Assembly (NCBI GenBank): GCA_014859985.1 | Contig: JACZKN010000394.1 | Coordinates: 1-6,875, forward strand | Direction of reading: 5' to 3' | DNA from: Candidatus Krumholzibacteriia bacterium | GTDB lineage: Bacteria > Krumholzibacteriota > Krumholzibacteriia > LZORAL124-64-63 | Length of the DNA: 6,875 bases | Shown: piece after piece, positions 1 to 6,812 of the stretch | Layout: every line of letters begins with the position of its first letter | Numbering within the stretch: position 1 is the stretch's first letter | Program-made: the position numbers and the translations under genes | The notes under the pieces: generated by a model | What the model was told of the DNA's origin: nothing | Databases searched by the model: none | What the model saw: only the letters and a program-made list of their open reading frames with translations

Positions 1-171
1 GGCCAGGGCGGCATCCGGCACATCGTCGCCGGCCTGCGGGCCCGTTACGGGGACCTGCCGGTGGTCGTCACCGGCGGCCTCGGCGCCCACCTGGCGGACC
101 TGGGCCTGCACGATCCCGACTGGACCCTGCGCGGGGCGCTGGCCCTGGCCGCACCCCGGGCCGGGGACTGA
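1..171 (+). CDS. coaX: Type III pantothenate kinase, C-terminal fragment
   Basis: The reading frame is open from the window edge to TGA at 169-171 and encodes the last 56 residues of a protein. CoaX phosphorylates pantothenate in the first step of coenzyme A synthesis, in the cytoplasm. The fragment carries the family's C-terminal signature: a hydrophobic strand running into TGG (fragment residues 24-26), then DPDWTLRG (38-45), which corresponds to the usual D-P-x-L-T-L-x-G-L ending that packs in the ASKHA fold. The ATP- and pantothenate-binding N-terminal parts lie outside the window. The gene is followed by 182 bp containing the groESL control region, so it is not obviously co-transcribed with groES. 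Identification rests on a short tail and is good but not certain. Another ASKHA-family protein is the main alternative. Confidence 0.72.
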   Translation, partial: GQGGIRHIVAGLRARYGDLPVVVTGGLGAHLADLGLHDPDWTLRGALALAAPRAGD

Positions 172-197
172 CCCCACGCTCGATCTGACAACTTGAC

Positions 198-212
198 AGG
201 CCTGGCAGGCCT
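198..212. repeat. AGGCCT-GGC-AGGCCT repeat downstream of coaX
   Basis: Two copies of the self-complementary hexamer AGGCCT are separated by GGC, so the element is at once a direct and an inverted repeat. It overlaps the end of a perfect TTGACA at 193-198 and starts 26 nt after the coaX stop. No T-run follows, so it is a poor intrinsic terminator. It could be a protein-binding site or chance. Confidence 0.35.
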
Positions 213-247
213 AACATGGATTGCCCCCGGGAAATCGTCGTTTTCCC

Positions 248-275
248 TTGCGGGCTGCGGCCGCTCATCTATATT
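248..275 (+). promoter_or_regulatory. Probable sigma-70 promoter of groESL
   Basis: A good -10 hexamer, TATATT (270-275), stands in a locally AT-richer stretch and is preceded at a 16-nt spacing by a weak -35, TTGCGG (248-253). The predicted transcription start, about 281-284, falls directly before the CIRCE element. That is the usual geometry for HrcA-repressed groESL promoters, because bound repressor then covers the start site. The position is supported mainly by the -10 and the CIRCE geometry, since the -35 matches consensus in only three bases. Confidence 0.6.
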
Positions 276-284
276 CCGGGTCCA

Positions 285-311
285 TTAGCACTCGAGGGCC
301 GCGACTGCCAA
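285..311. promoter_or_regulatory. CIRCE operator (HrcA-binding inverted repeat)
   Basis: The left half-site is a perfect TTAGCACTC (285-293). After exactly 9 nt, the right half-site is GACTGCCAA (303-311), which matches the CIRCE right arm GAGTGCTAA at 7 of 9 positions. The 9-N9-9 architecture, the location about 40 bp before the groES start, and the overlap with the predicted transcription start make this a confident call. Known function: HrcA binds CIRCE and represses groESL until heat stress, when GroEL availability controls HrcA folding. No hrcA gene is in the window. Confidence 0.9.
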
Positions 312-353
312 TCCGTCGCGGCGAAACGTAAGACCCTGGACGGAGGATGCGAC

Positions 354-644
354 ATGACCCTCAGCATCAAGCCCCTGGCCGACCGCGTCATCGTGGCTCC
401 GATGGAGAAGGAGACGATGAAGGGCGGGATCATCATTCCGGACACCGCCAAGGAGAAGCCCCAGCAGGGGAAGATCGTCGCCGTCGGCCCGGGCGCCGTC
501 AACGACAAGGGCGAGCGCGTGAAGCCCGAAGTGAAGAAGGGCGACGTCGTGCTGTACGGCAAGTATGCCGGCACCGAGGTCAACGTGGACGGCAAGGACT
601 ACCTGATCCTGCGCGAGAGCGACGTCCTGGCCATCCTGGGCTAG
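354..644 (+). CDS. groES: Co-chaperonin GroES (Hsp10)
   Basis: This encodes a 96-residue protein of the normal family length. Seven GroES subunits form the lid that closes the GroEL chamber during ATP-driven folding in the cytoplasm. The N-terminus carries the PLADRV motif (residues 7-12). The mobile loop follows at about 17-34, with the hydrophobic GroEL-contacting tripeptide III (26-28, usually IVL or IML) before PDTAKEKP. The GKIVAVGPG strand (39-47) and the C-terminal YLILRESDVLAIL are also present. The frame is open upstream to 216, but the ATG at 354 is preceded by GGAGG (342-346) at 7 nt and gives the family N-terminus; an earlier start would run through the CIRCE element. It is the first gene of the groESL operon, 62 nt before groEL. 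Confidence 0.97.
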   Translation: MTLSIKPLADRVIVAPMEKETMKGGIIIPDTAKEKPQQGKIVAVGPGAVNDKGERVKPEVKKGDVVLYGKYAGTEVNVDGKDYLILRESDVLAILG

Positions 645-706
645 GGACGCGAACAACGGAATCCGTGGTTCCGGCCCGTTGCGCCGGTCAACAAGGAGAA
701 TGAGGC

Positions 707-2341
<1,635 letters not shown>

Positions 2342-2369
2342 TCCCCGGACCGGGACTGCGGCATCCGCG

Positions 2370-2406
2370 GCGCGGCCCCTCCCGGCGGGAGGGGCCGCGC
2401 TTCGTC
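2370..2406 (+). terminator. GC-rich hairpin terminator after groEL
   Basis: A perfect 14-bp stem (2370-2383 with 2387-2400) closes a GGC loop 28 nt after the groEL stop. Only a short, weak T-containing stretch follows (TTCGTCG), so it is not a textbook U-tract terminator, but stem strength and position favour transcription arrest. It sits between convergent genes and could act on both strands. A smaller inverted repeat, GTCCC (2341-2345) with GGGAC (2352-2356), lies just upstream. Confidence 0.75.
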
Positions 2407-2417
2407 GCGGCAGGCCG

Positions 2418-3137
2418 TCAGGCCTGGCCCTGCAGCGGGGCGCGGGCGCCGGCCAGGCGGTGCGACAGGGCCAAAATGACGTGGTCGACCATCGCTTCCT
2501 TGTCGAGGCGGTCGGAGTTCAGGACGAGGTCGTAGTTCTCGGGGCTGCCCGGTTCGGTGTGGAAGACCTCGCGCACGAAGCGCGCCCGCCGGGCGTCGGT
2601 CTCGGCCAGCACCTGCCGGGACTCGGCTTCGCCCAGGGCCTCGCGCTCGCGCAGCCGCGCGGCGCGCCGGCGCTCGGAGCCGACCAGGCGCACCCGCAGG
2701 TCCGCCCGCTCGCCCAGGACCAGGTTGGCGCCCCGGCCGAGGAAGACCACCCCGCCCCTGGCCGCCAGCTCGCCGATCACCCGGACCAGGGCCTGGTGGA
2801 AATCGTCCCGCAGGAAGAGGCGCCCCTGCAGCACGCCCTGCACCCAGAGCCGGGCCTGGCTGACGGTGCGCTCGTCCAGCTGGGCCACCAGCGAGGCTTC
2901 CAGCTCCCGGTCCCTGGCGATGGCGGTGATCAGGGAATGGTCCTGCAGTTCGAGGCCCAGGCGTTCGGCCAGGGCCGTGGCCAGGCTGCGGCCGCCGCTG
3001 GCGGCCAGGCGGCTGACGGTGATCACCGGCCGGCGCACCGCCGGTGCCGATTCCTCCCTTTCCTTCAGCAGGGTGCGGATCCGGTTCCAGTGGTTGAGCT
3101 GGCGCTGGATCAGGCGCTCGGTCAGCACGCGGGACAT
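2418..3137 (-). CDS. Cytidylate kinase-like family protein
   Basis: This encodes a 239-residue protein. After an N-terminal extension of about 37 residues rich in Arg, Leu and Glu (likely helical), the kinase-like domain begins with VITVSRLAASGGRSLATALAERLG (written here as V38 to G61), with the S-R-x3-S-G-G-R nucleotide-binding loop at 42-50 typical of the cytidylate-kinase-like (AAA_26/Cmk-related) family. D66-H67, GRGAN (134-138) and NYDLVLNSD (201-209) match further conserved points. Family members resemble Cmk but often lack a tested activity, so true CMP kinase activity is not claimed. The ATG at 3137 is chosen because AGGGGG (3145-3150) lies 7 nt upstream and the homologous region starts after it; the frame runs upstream to 3305 without coding character. 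It is convergent with groEL and divergent from the glycosyltransferase gene. Confidence 0.82.
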   Translation of the reverse strand: MSRVLTERLIQRQLNHWNRIRTLLKEREESAPAVRRPVITVSRLAASGGRSLATALAERLGLELQDHSLITAIARDRELEASLVAQLDERTVSQARLWVQGVLQGRLFLRDDFHQALVRVIGELAARGGVVFLGRGANLVLGERADLRVRLVGSERRRAARLREREALGEAESRQVLAETDARRARFVREVFHTEPGSPENYDLVLNSDRLDKEAMVDHVILALSHRLAGARAPLQGQA

Positions 3138-3219
3138 GGCGGTACCCCCTATGGTCGCGGGTGGGCGCGCCGGGGGCGGTCGTCTGCGCGGGGCAGCCGG
3201 ACGCCCGGCCCTGGTCCTG

Positions 3220-3249
3220 ATGGTACACGATCGGGCCGGCCGGCGGCAA
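3220..3249 (-). promoter_or_regulatory. Candidate promoter for the cytidylate kinase-like gene
   Basis: Read on the minus strand, TTGCCG (3249-3244) and TACCAT (3225-3220) are separated by 18 nt. Each hexamer matches consensus at four positions. The start would lie near 3213, leaving a leader of about 75 nt before the ATG. It is plausible because some promoter must lie in this 166-bp divergent region, but the match is modest. Confidence 0.4.
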
Positions 3250-3266
3250 GCCGGGGCGGACGCCCT

Positions 3267-3295
3267 TTGACCCGCGCCGTCCCGTGCCCTACACT
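3267..3295 (+). promoter_or_regulatory. Sigma-70-type promoter abutting the glycosyltransferase start
   Basis: TTGACC (3267-3272) and TACACT (3290-3295) are separated by the optimal 17 nt. The predicted transcription start, about 3301-3304, coincides with the ATG at 3304. No Shine-Dalgarno sequence is visible before that ATG. The transcript is therefore likely leaderless or nearly so. Confidence 0.65.
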
Positions 3296-3303
3296 GCCGC
3301 GCC

Positions 3304-4422
3304 ATGCGGATCCTTCACCTGGGCAAGTACTACCACCCCCACCGGGGCGGCATGGAGACCGCGCTGCGGGAGCTGGCCGAGGGCCTGGCCGCGCGAGGCG
3401 TCGAGGTTTCGGTGCTGGTGGCGGGCGGGGACAGGGACCGAGCCGAACCCCTGACGGCCGGCGGCGGGCGCCTGGTGCGCGCTTGGACCCCGGCGGTGCT
3501 CAACTCCCAGCCCCTGAACCCGACCCTGGTCGGGCTGCTGCACAGGGAGTTGGCCGCCTTCGACCCCGACCTCGTGCACCTGCACCTGCCCAACCCCCTG
3601 GGGGCGGCCGCGTGGCTCGTCGCCCGGGCGGGGCGCCGCCGGCGGCCGCCGCTGGCGATCGGGCACCATGCGGACATCACCCGCCAGCGCCTGGGCCGCC
3701 TGGCGGCCGGGCCCCTGCAGGAGGCCTGCCTGCGGCAGGCGTTGGGCATCGCGGTCTCGTCCGCCGCCCACCGGGACGGATCGCGCGAGCTGGCCGGCCA
3801 CCGCTCCCGTACCGCGGTGGTGCCCTTCGGCCTGGACCCCGCCCCCTGGGAGGGGGTCGTCGCCCGGGGCGACGGGCCGTTTCTCTTCGTCGGCAGGCTC
3901 GTGCGGTACAAGGGCCTGGACGTGCTGCTGGATGCGTTGCGCGATGTTCCGGAGGCCCGCCTGGCGGTGGTGGGCGGCGGTCCCCTGGCGGGCCGCCTGG
4001 CCCGCCGGGCCGAGGGCCTGGGCGTCGCCGACCGCGTCGAGTGGGTGGGCGAGGTGGACCACGACGAACTGGTACGGCGGCTGGCGGCGGCCCGCGCCCT
4101 GATCCTGCCCAGCCTGGACGCCAGCGAGACCTTCGGCCTGTCCCAGCTGGAAGCCATGGCCGCCGGGGTGCCGGTGATCGCCAGCGACCTGCCGACGGGC
4201 GTGCGGGAGGTGGCGGCCCCGGGCGCTTCCCACCTGCTGGTGCCCCCTGGCCGGCCCGGGGACCTGGCCGCGGCGATGCGCCGGCTGCTGGCCGACCCGA
4301 AGCTGGCCCTGGCCATGGGCGCGGCGGGCAGGGCGCGCCAGCGCCGGGATTTCACCCGCGACGCCATGATCGATCGCCTGCTCGCCTGGTATGGCGCACT
4401 TCTGGGTGCCGAAAGGACTTGA
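3304..4422 (+). CDS. GT4-family glycosyltransferase (GT-B fold)
   Basis: This encodes a 372-residue cytoplasmic or membrane-peripheral enzyme that transfers a sugar from an activated nucleotide donor, typically in surface polysaccharide or glycolipid synthesis. The N-terminal acceptor domain opens with MRILHLGKYYHPHRGGMET, containing the glycine loop (15-16) of GT4 enzymes. The C-terminal donor domain starts near FLFVGRLVRYKGLDVLLDAL (193-212), with R198 and K203 in the usual diphosphate-binding positions. The E-x7-E motif is E275 and E283 within ETFGLSQLEAMAAGVPVIAS. A C-terminal helix returns to the first domain. Length is normal for the family. The start has no ribosome binding site but coincides with the predicted transcription start. 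The next gene begins 4 nt after the stop. Donor and acceptor cannot be told from sequence. Confidence 0.9.
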   Translation: MRILHLGKYYHPHRGGMETALRELAEGLAARGVEVSVLVAGGDRDRAEPLTAGGGRLVRAWTPAVLNSQPLNPTLVGLLHRELAAFDPDLVHLHLPNPLGAAAWLVARAGRRRRPPLAIGHHADITRQRLGRLAAGPLQEACLRQALGIAVSSAAHRDGSRELAGHRSRTAVVPFGLDPAPWEGVVARGDGPFLFVGRLVRYKGLDVLLDALRDVPEARLAVVGGGPLAGRLARRAEGLGVADRVEWVGEVDHDELVRRLAAARALILPSLDASETFGLSQLEAMAAGVPVIASDLPTGVREVAAPGASHLLVPPGRPGDLAAAMRRLLADPKLALAMGAAGRARQRRDFTRDAMIDRLLAWYGALLGAERT

Positions 4423-4426
4423 GCCG

Positions 4427-5023
4427 ATGGATTTCGCCTTCTTCAAGCCCTGGCACGACGTGCTGCCCCGGGAGGCGGGCCACGTGGTGGCCTTCGCCGG
4501 GGGCGCCGGCAAGGCCGGCCTGATCGACCTGGTGGCGGGGATCTACGCGGCCGAGGGCGTGGGCGTGGCGCGCGCCGGGCCCGGCGGCGCCGACCCGGGG
4601 GACGGCATGCTGGTGCTGGCGGACACCGACGGTGCGGCGTCCACGCTCCTGCGCTGCGGCCGGCGTTCGCTGCCGTGGCCGGTCCGCACTTCGCTGGCGG
4701 TCCTGGAGATCTCGGCCGCGGCGGTGGGCGGCCGCGCCGACCTGGCCTACGGCCCGACGGGGCTGCCGCCCGGCCTGGAACCGTGGACCGTCCTGCTCTG
4801 GGAGCACCTCGAGCTGGAAGTGGAGGCTTTGCTGGCGGGGCTGCCGCCTGCGGTACCGGCGGTGCTGGCCCTGACGGGCCTCGAGGCGCAGCCCGACAGC
4901 ATCGGCCTGTTCGCCTGCACCGGCCGGCTGATGGCCGCACCGCCCCTGGCGGTGGTGCTGTTCTGCAGCGCCGCGGCGGACGGCCCGTCCATCCGCGCCT
5001 GCTGCCGGGCGCAGGGCGACTGA
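4427..5023 (+). CDS. Small protein with degenerate P-loop, possibly YqeC-like
   Basis: This encodes a 198-residue protein I cannot assign firmly. Near the N-terminus a hydrophobic strand leads into a glycine-rich loop, AFAGGAGKAG (22-31), which looks like a P-loop. It lacks the Ser or Thr that should follow Lys29 and the leading Gly of Walker A. A second strand, MLVLADTDGAAS (61-72), resembles the VEADG segment of the selenium-dependent hydroxylase accessory protein YqeC, whose P-loop lies in a similar place; YqeC proteins are usually somewhat longer. VPAVLALTGLE (143-153) could match a later strand. The ATG at 4427 is preceded by AAGGA (4413-4417) at 9 nt and lies 4 nt after the glycosyltransferase stop, so the two are probably co-transcribed and translationally coupled. 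An in-frame ATG at 4391 lies inside the upstream gene and is less likely. Confidence 0.6.
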   Translation: MDFAFFKPWHDVLPREAGHVVAFAGGAGKAGLIDLVAGIYAAEGVGVARAGPGGADPGDGMLVLADTDGAASTLLRCGRRSLPWPVRTSLAVLEISAAAVGGRADLAYGPTGLPPGLEPWTVLLWEHLELEVEALLAGLPPAVPAVLALTGLEAQPDSIGLFACTGRLMAAPPLAVVLFCSAAADGPSIRACCRAQGD

Positions 5024-5041
5024 AGCCGCGGCGGAACTCGA

Positions 5042-5076
5042 CGGCGCCCTTGGTGTTCCCTTTGCCGTGGGCGCCG
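5042..5076 (+). terminator. Hairpin after the P-loop-like gene, weak terminator candidate
   Basis: CGGCGCCC (5042-5049) pairs perfectly with GGGCGCCG (5069-5076) around a 19-nt loop, and two more G-C pairs are possible inside. It lies 18 nt after the stop and before the next promoter, as a terminator should. No T-run follows, so termination would be rho-dependent or only a pause. Confidence 0.4.
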
Positions 5077-5094
5077 CCCGGGCAGCGGCATGAT

Positions 5095-5123
5095 TTGACA
5101 CCCCAGGGGAGCGCCGGTATATT
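5095..5123 (+). promoter_or_regulatory. Near-consensus sigma-70 promoter of the TPR gene
   Basis: A perfect -35, TTGACA (5095-5100), and a 5-of-6 -10, TATATT (5118-5123), are separated by the ideal 17 nt. This is the strongest promoter match in the window. The predicted start is about 5130, giving a leader of about 67 nt with a strong ribosome binding site, so high constitutive expression is expected. Confidence 0.85.
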
Positions 5124-5130
5124 CAGCCCG

Positions 5131-5152
5131 CGTCCCCGGCACCGGCGGGACG
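5131..5152 (+). other. 5'-terminal mRNA stem-loop of the TPR transcript
   Basis: CGTCCC (5131-5136) pairs with GGGACG (5147-5152), and the inner bases can extend the helix partly. It begins at or next to the predicted transcription start. A hairpin at the very 5' end of an mRNA can protect it from decay. No riboswitch fold is recognised. Confidence 0.4.
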
Positions 5153-5196
5153 ATTTCGTTGTTCCCCTGTGAGCACACCCCCCGGAGGTAACCCCC

Positions 5197-6426
5197 GTGC
5201 ACCTGACGAGGCAAAATTATTCCGTCCGCCGCTCCCTCGGCGCGCTGGCGCTGCTGGCCGGCCTCCTGACGGCCGGCGGGGCGGCGGCAGAGTGCCTGCC
5301 CGGGCAGATGCAGGAGGCCGACCTGGCCTACCAGTCCGCGGCCGAGTTCCTGACCCAGCAGTCCTGGGAACAGGCCATCGCCCGCCTGCAGTCGATCGTC
5401 ACGGTCTGCCCCGAGCACGTCCCGGCCAACCGCGGCCTGGGCACCGCCTACCTGGGCAAGGGCGAGGCCGCCCTTGCGGCCGGCAGCGAGGCCGAGGCCG
5501 GCAAGGACTTCACCGCGGCGGCCGACTGGTTCGGCAAGGTCATCGCCGCCCGCGGGGCCGAGGTCGAGGCCGGCGACTACGCCAACCTGGCCAAGGCCTA
5601 CGCCAAGCAGAAGAAGTACAAGGAGGCCCGCGCCGAGTACATGAAGGCCGAGATGCTGGCCCCCGAGGACTGCGGCGTGCTGTTCAACCTGGCGGTCCTG
5701 CATTCGGCCGCCGGCTACCACACCCAGGCGGTGGACGTCTTCGAGCACATCATCGCCCTGGACGAGTGCGAACGGGCCCACGCCAGGGCCCTCACGCAGA
5801 TCGCCAGCGCCGCCGGCAAGGCCGCCGAGCAGCAGAAGAAGGCCGGCAACAGCCAGCAGGCCGCCTACTACCAGGACCTCTCCAACCAGTACGGAGGCCA
5901 GGCGGGCGGCTCGACGGCCATGGACATCGTCCGCGGCAAGATGAAGGCGGGCGACTACACCGGCGCGGTCACGCTGCTGCGGGAGCTGCTGGGCAAGAAC
6001 CCGGACCAGCCCAACGCCACCCTGACCCTGGCCCGCGCCCTGGACTCCGCCGGCCGCGAGGCCGAGAGCGTGGACGCCTACCGCGACTACCTGAAGCTCA
6101 AGCCCAACGACACCACCGAGTGGGGCACCATGCTGCAGGTGATGGTCGAGAGCGGCCAGGCGGTCGCCGCCAAGTCCGAGGCCGCCGCGGCCTACGCCGA
6201 GCACAGCAGCAAGGGCCGGCAAGCCCTGGCGCCGATCCTCTACTCCTGGGGCCTGGCCCTGGAGCAGACCGAGGAATTCGCGACCGCCCGGGCCAGGTTC
6301 GAGGAGTGCGCCGCCAGCGGCCACGCCAGGTTCGCCGCCTCGGCCCGCACCCAGGTGCAGCGCATGGACGACCTGATGCAGCTGCAGGCCGCGCAGAAGA
6401 AGAAGGCCGCCCAGCAGGGTGGATGA
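5197..6426 (+). CDS. Exported tetratricopeptide-repeat protein
   Basis: This encodes 409 residues. The N-terminus is a Sec signal peptide: basic n-region with Arg5, Arg11 and Arg12, hydrophobic core about 14-26, and AAA before a likely signal peptidase I cleavage after Ala31. Cys33 is not in a lipobox. The mature protein is a TPR solenoid, with helix pairs visible at about 42-75, 127-160 (YANLAKAYAKQKKYKEARAEY), 161-194, 242-275, 276-305 and 345-378. It ends in a Gln/Lys/Ala-rich tail. TPR domains bind proteins, so a periplasmic scaffold or assembly role is likely, but no partner is shown. The start is GTG at 5197 with GGAGG (5184-5188) at 8 nt; it alone retains the full n-region. It forms its own transcription unit with a strong promoter and terminator. 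Confidence 0.88.
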   Translation: MHLTRQNYSVRRSLGALALLAGLLTAGGAAAECLPGQMQEADLAYQSAAEFLTQQSWEQAIARLQSIVTVCPEHVPANRGLGTAYLGKGEAALAAGSEAEAGKDFTAAADWFGKVIAARGAEVEAGDYANLAKAYAKQKKYKEARAEYMKAEMLAPEDCGVLFNLAVLHSAAGYHTQAVDVFEHIIALDECERAHARALTQIASAAGKAAEQQKKAGNSQQAAYYQDLSNQYGGQAGGSTAMDIVRGKMKAGDYTGAVTLLRELLGKNPDQPNATLTLARALDSAGREAESVDAYRDYLKLKPNDTTEWGTMLQVMVESGQAVAAKSEAAAAYAEHSSKGRQALAPILYSWGLALEQTEEFATARARFEECAASGHARFAASARTQVQRMDDLMQLQAAQKKKAAQQGG

Positions 6427-6450
6427 TCGCTGGTTCGTGTGCCATATTGG

Positions 6451-6486
6451 ACCCCGCGGATCGTCCCAGGATCCGCGGGGTTTTTT
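6451..6486 (+). terminator. Intrinsic terminator of the TPR gene
   Basis: A 12-bp perfect stem (6451-6462 with 6470-6481) with core CCCCGCGGAT encloses a 7-nt loop and runs into six T residues (6481-6486). It begins 25 nt after the TPR stop. This is a textbook rho-independent terminator and isolates the TPR gene from what follows. Confidence 0.95.
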
Positions 6487-6517
6487 CCGCGTCACCGCCG
6501 CCAAGGAGCGAACCGCC

Positions 6518-6745
6518 GTGGGCCGACTCGACCGCCTGCCTCCGTACCTCTTCTCGGCCATCGACGCCGCCAAGGCCGCGGCCCGGGCCGCGGGCCGCCC
6601 GGTGGTGGACCTGGGCATCGGCGACCCGGACCGCCCGACGCCGCCGGCCCTGGTGGAGGTGCTGGCCCGCCCGCTACCCGTCGAACTTGACCTTTCGGAC
6701 GTCGTGCCCGGTGAACCCGAGCGGGCGCACCCGCACGATCGCTGA
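6518..6745 (+). pseudogene. Truncated DapL-like PLP aminotransferase, 5' fragment
   Basis: A GTG at 6518 with AGGAG (6504-6508) at 9 nt starts a 75-codon frame. Residues 3-49 read like the N-terminus of LL-diaminopimelate aminotransferases and related class I/II PLP enzymes: RLDRLPPYLFSAIDAAK, then VVDLGIGDPDRPTPPAL (29-45). These enzymes are normally near 400 residues and make lysine and cell-wall precursors. After about residue 50 the similarity stops and the frame runs through unrelated sequence to TGA at 6743-6745. The substrate, PLP-lysine and C-terminal domains are absent, and only 67 bp separate this stop from the next start codon, so the remainder is not in another frame here. The product cannot be an active enzyme. 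Deletion, insertion or an assembly join are all possible. No promoter is evident between the preceding terminator and this start. Confidence 0.75.
6668..6727. repeat. 8-bp inverted repeat enclosing 44 bp at the aminotransferase breakpoint
   Basis: CGCCCGCT (6668-6675) and AGCGGGCG (6720-6727) are perfect inverted copies. Just inside them ACCCG is present as a direct repeat (6676-6680 and 6715-6719). The left arm lies where aminotransferase similarity ends. In this GC-rich background an 8-bp repeat may be chance, but its placement at the breakpoint is notable. Confidence 0.4.
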
Positions 6746-6812
6746 ACCGCAGAGCCACGGAGTTGCAGACCCGCCCGCGGACCCGCGGCGCGTCACGAGG
6801 AGGATGGACCAG

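Noticed and set aside
216..353. N-terminal extension of groES from an ATG at 216
   Set aside because: The extension would cover the promoter and CIRCE element, and the ATG at 354 has an ideal Shine-Dalgarno sequence and the family N-terminus.
671..687. Small hairpin between groES and groEL
   Set aside because: The stem is only 5 bp (CCGGC/GCCGG) with a 7-nt loop, which is expected by chance in DNA this GC-rich.
3138..3305. Upstream extension of the cytidylate kinase-like frame
   Set aside because: The added residues are Arg/Pro/Ala-rich without family similarity, and the ATG at 3137 has a good ribosome binding site.
2460..4523. 687-codon plus-strand ORF
   Set aside because: It spans the antisense of the kinase-like gene and an alternative frame of the glycosyltransferase; the composition is Pro/Gly/Ala/Arg-rich shadow sequence and both underlying genes are well supported in other frames.
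4747..6618. 623-codon minus-strand ORF
   Set aside because: It runs antisense across the small P-loop-like gene, a strong promoter, the TPR gene and its terminator, and shows only shadow composition.
6676..6720. tRNA T-arm-like GTTCGA on the minus strand
   Set aside because: No matching acceptor, D or anticodon stems can be drawn around it.
6668..6727. Integron attC-like recombination site
   Set aside because: The size and flanking inverted repeat are suggestive, but the arms do not match the RYYYAAC and GTTRRRY core sites, and no integrase or cassette structure is visible.
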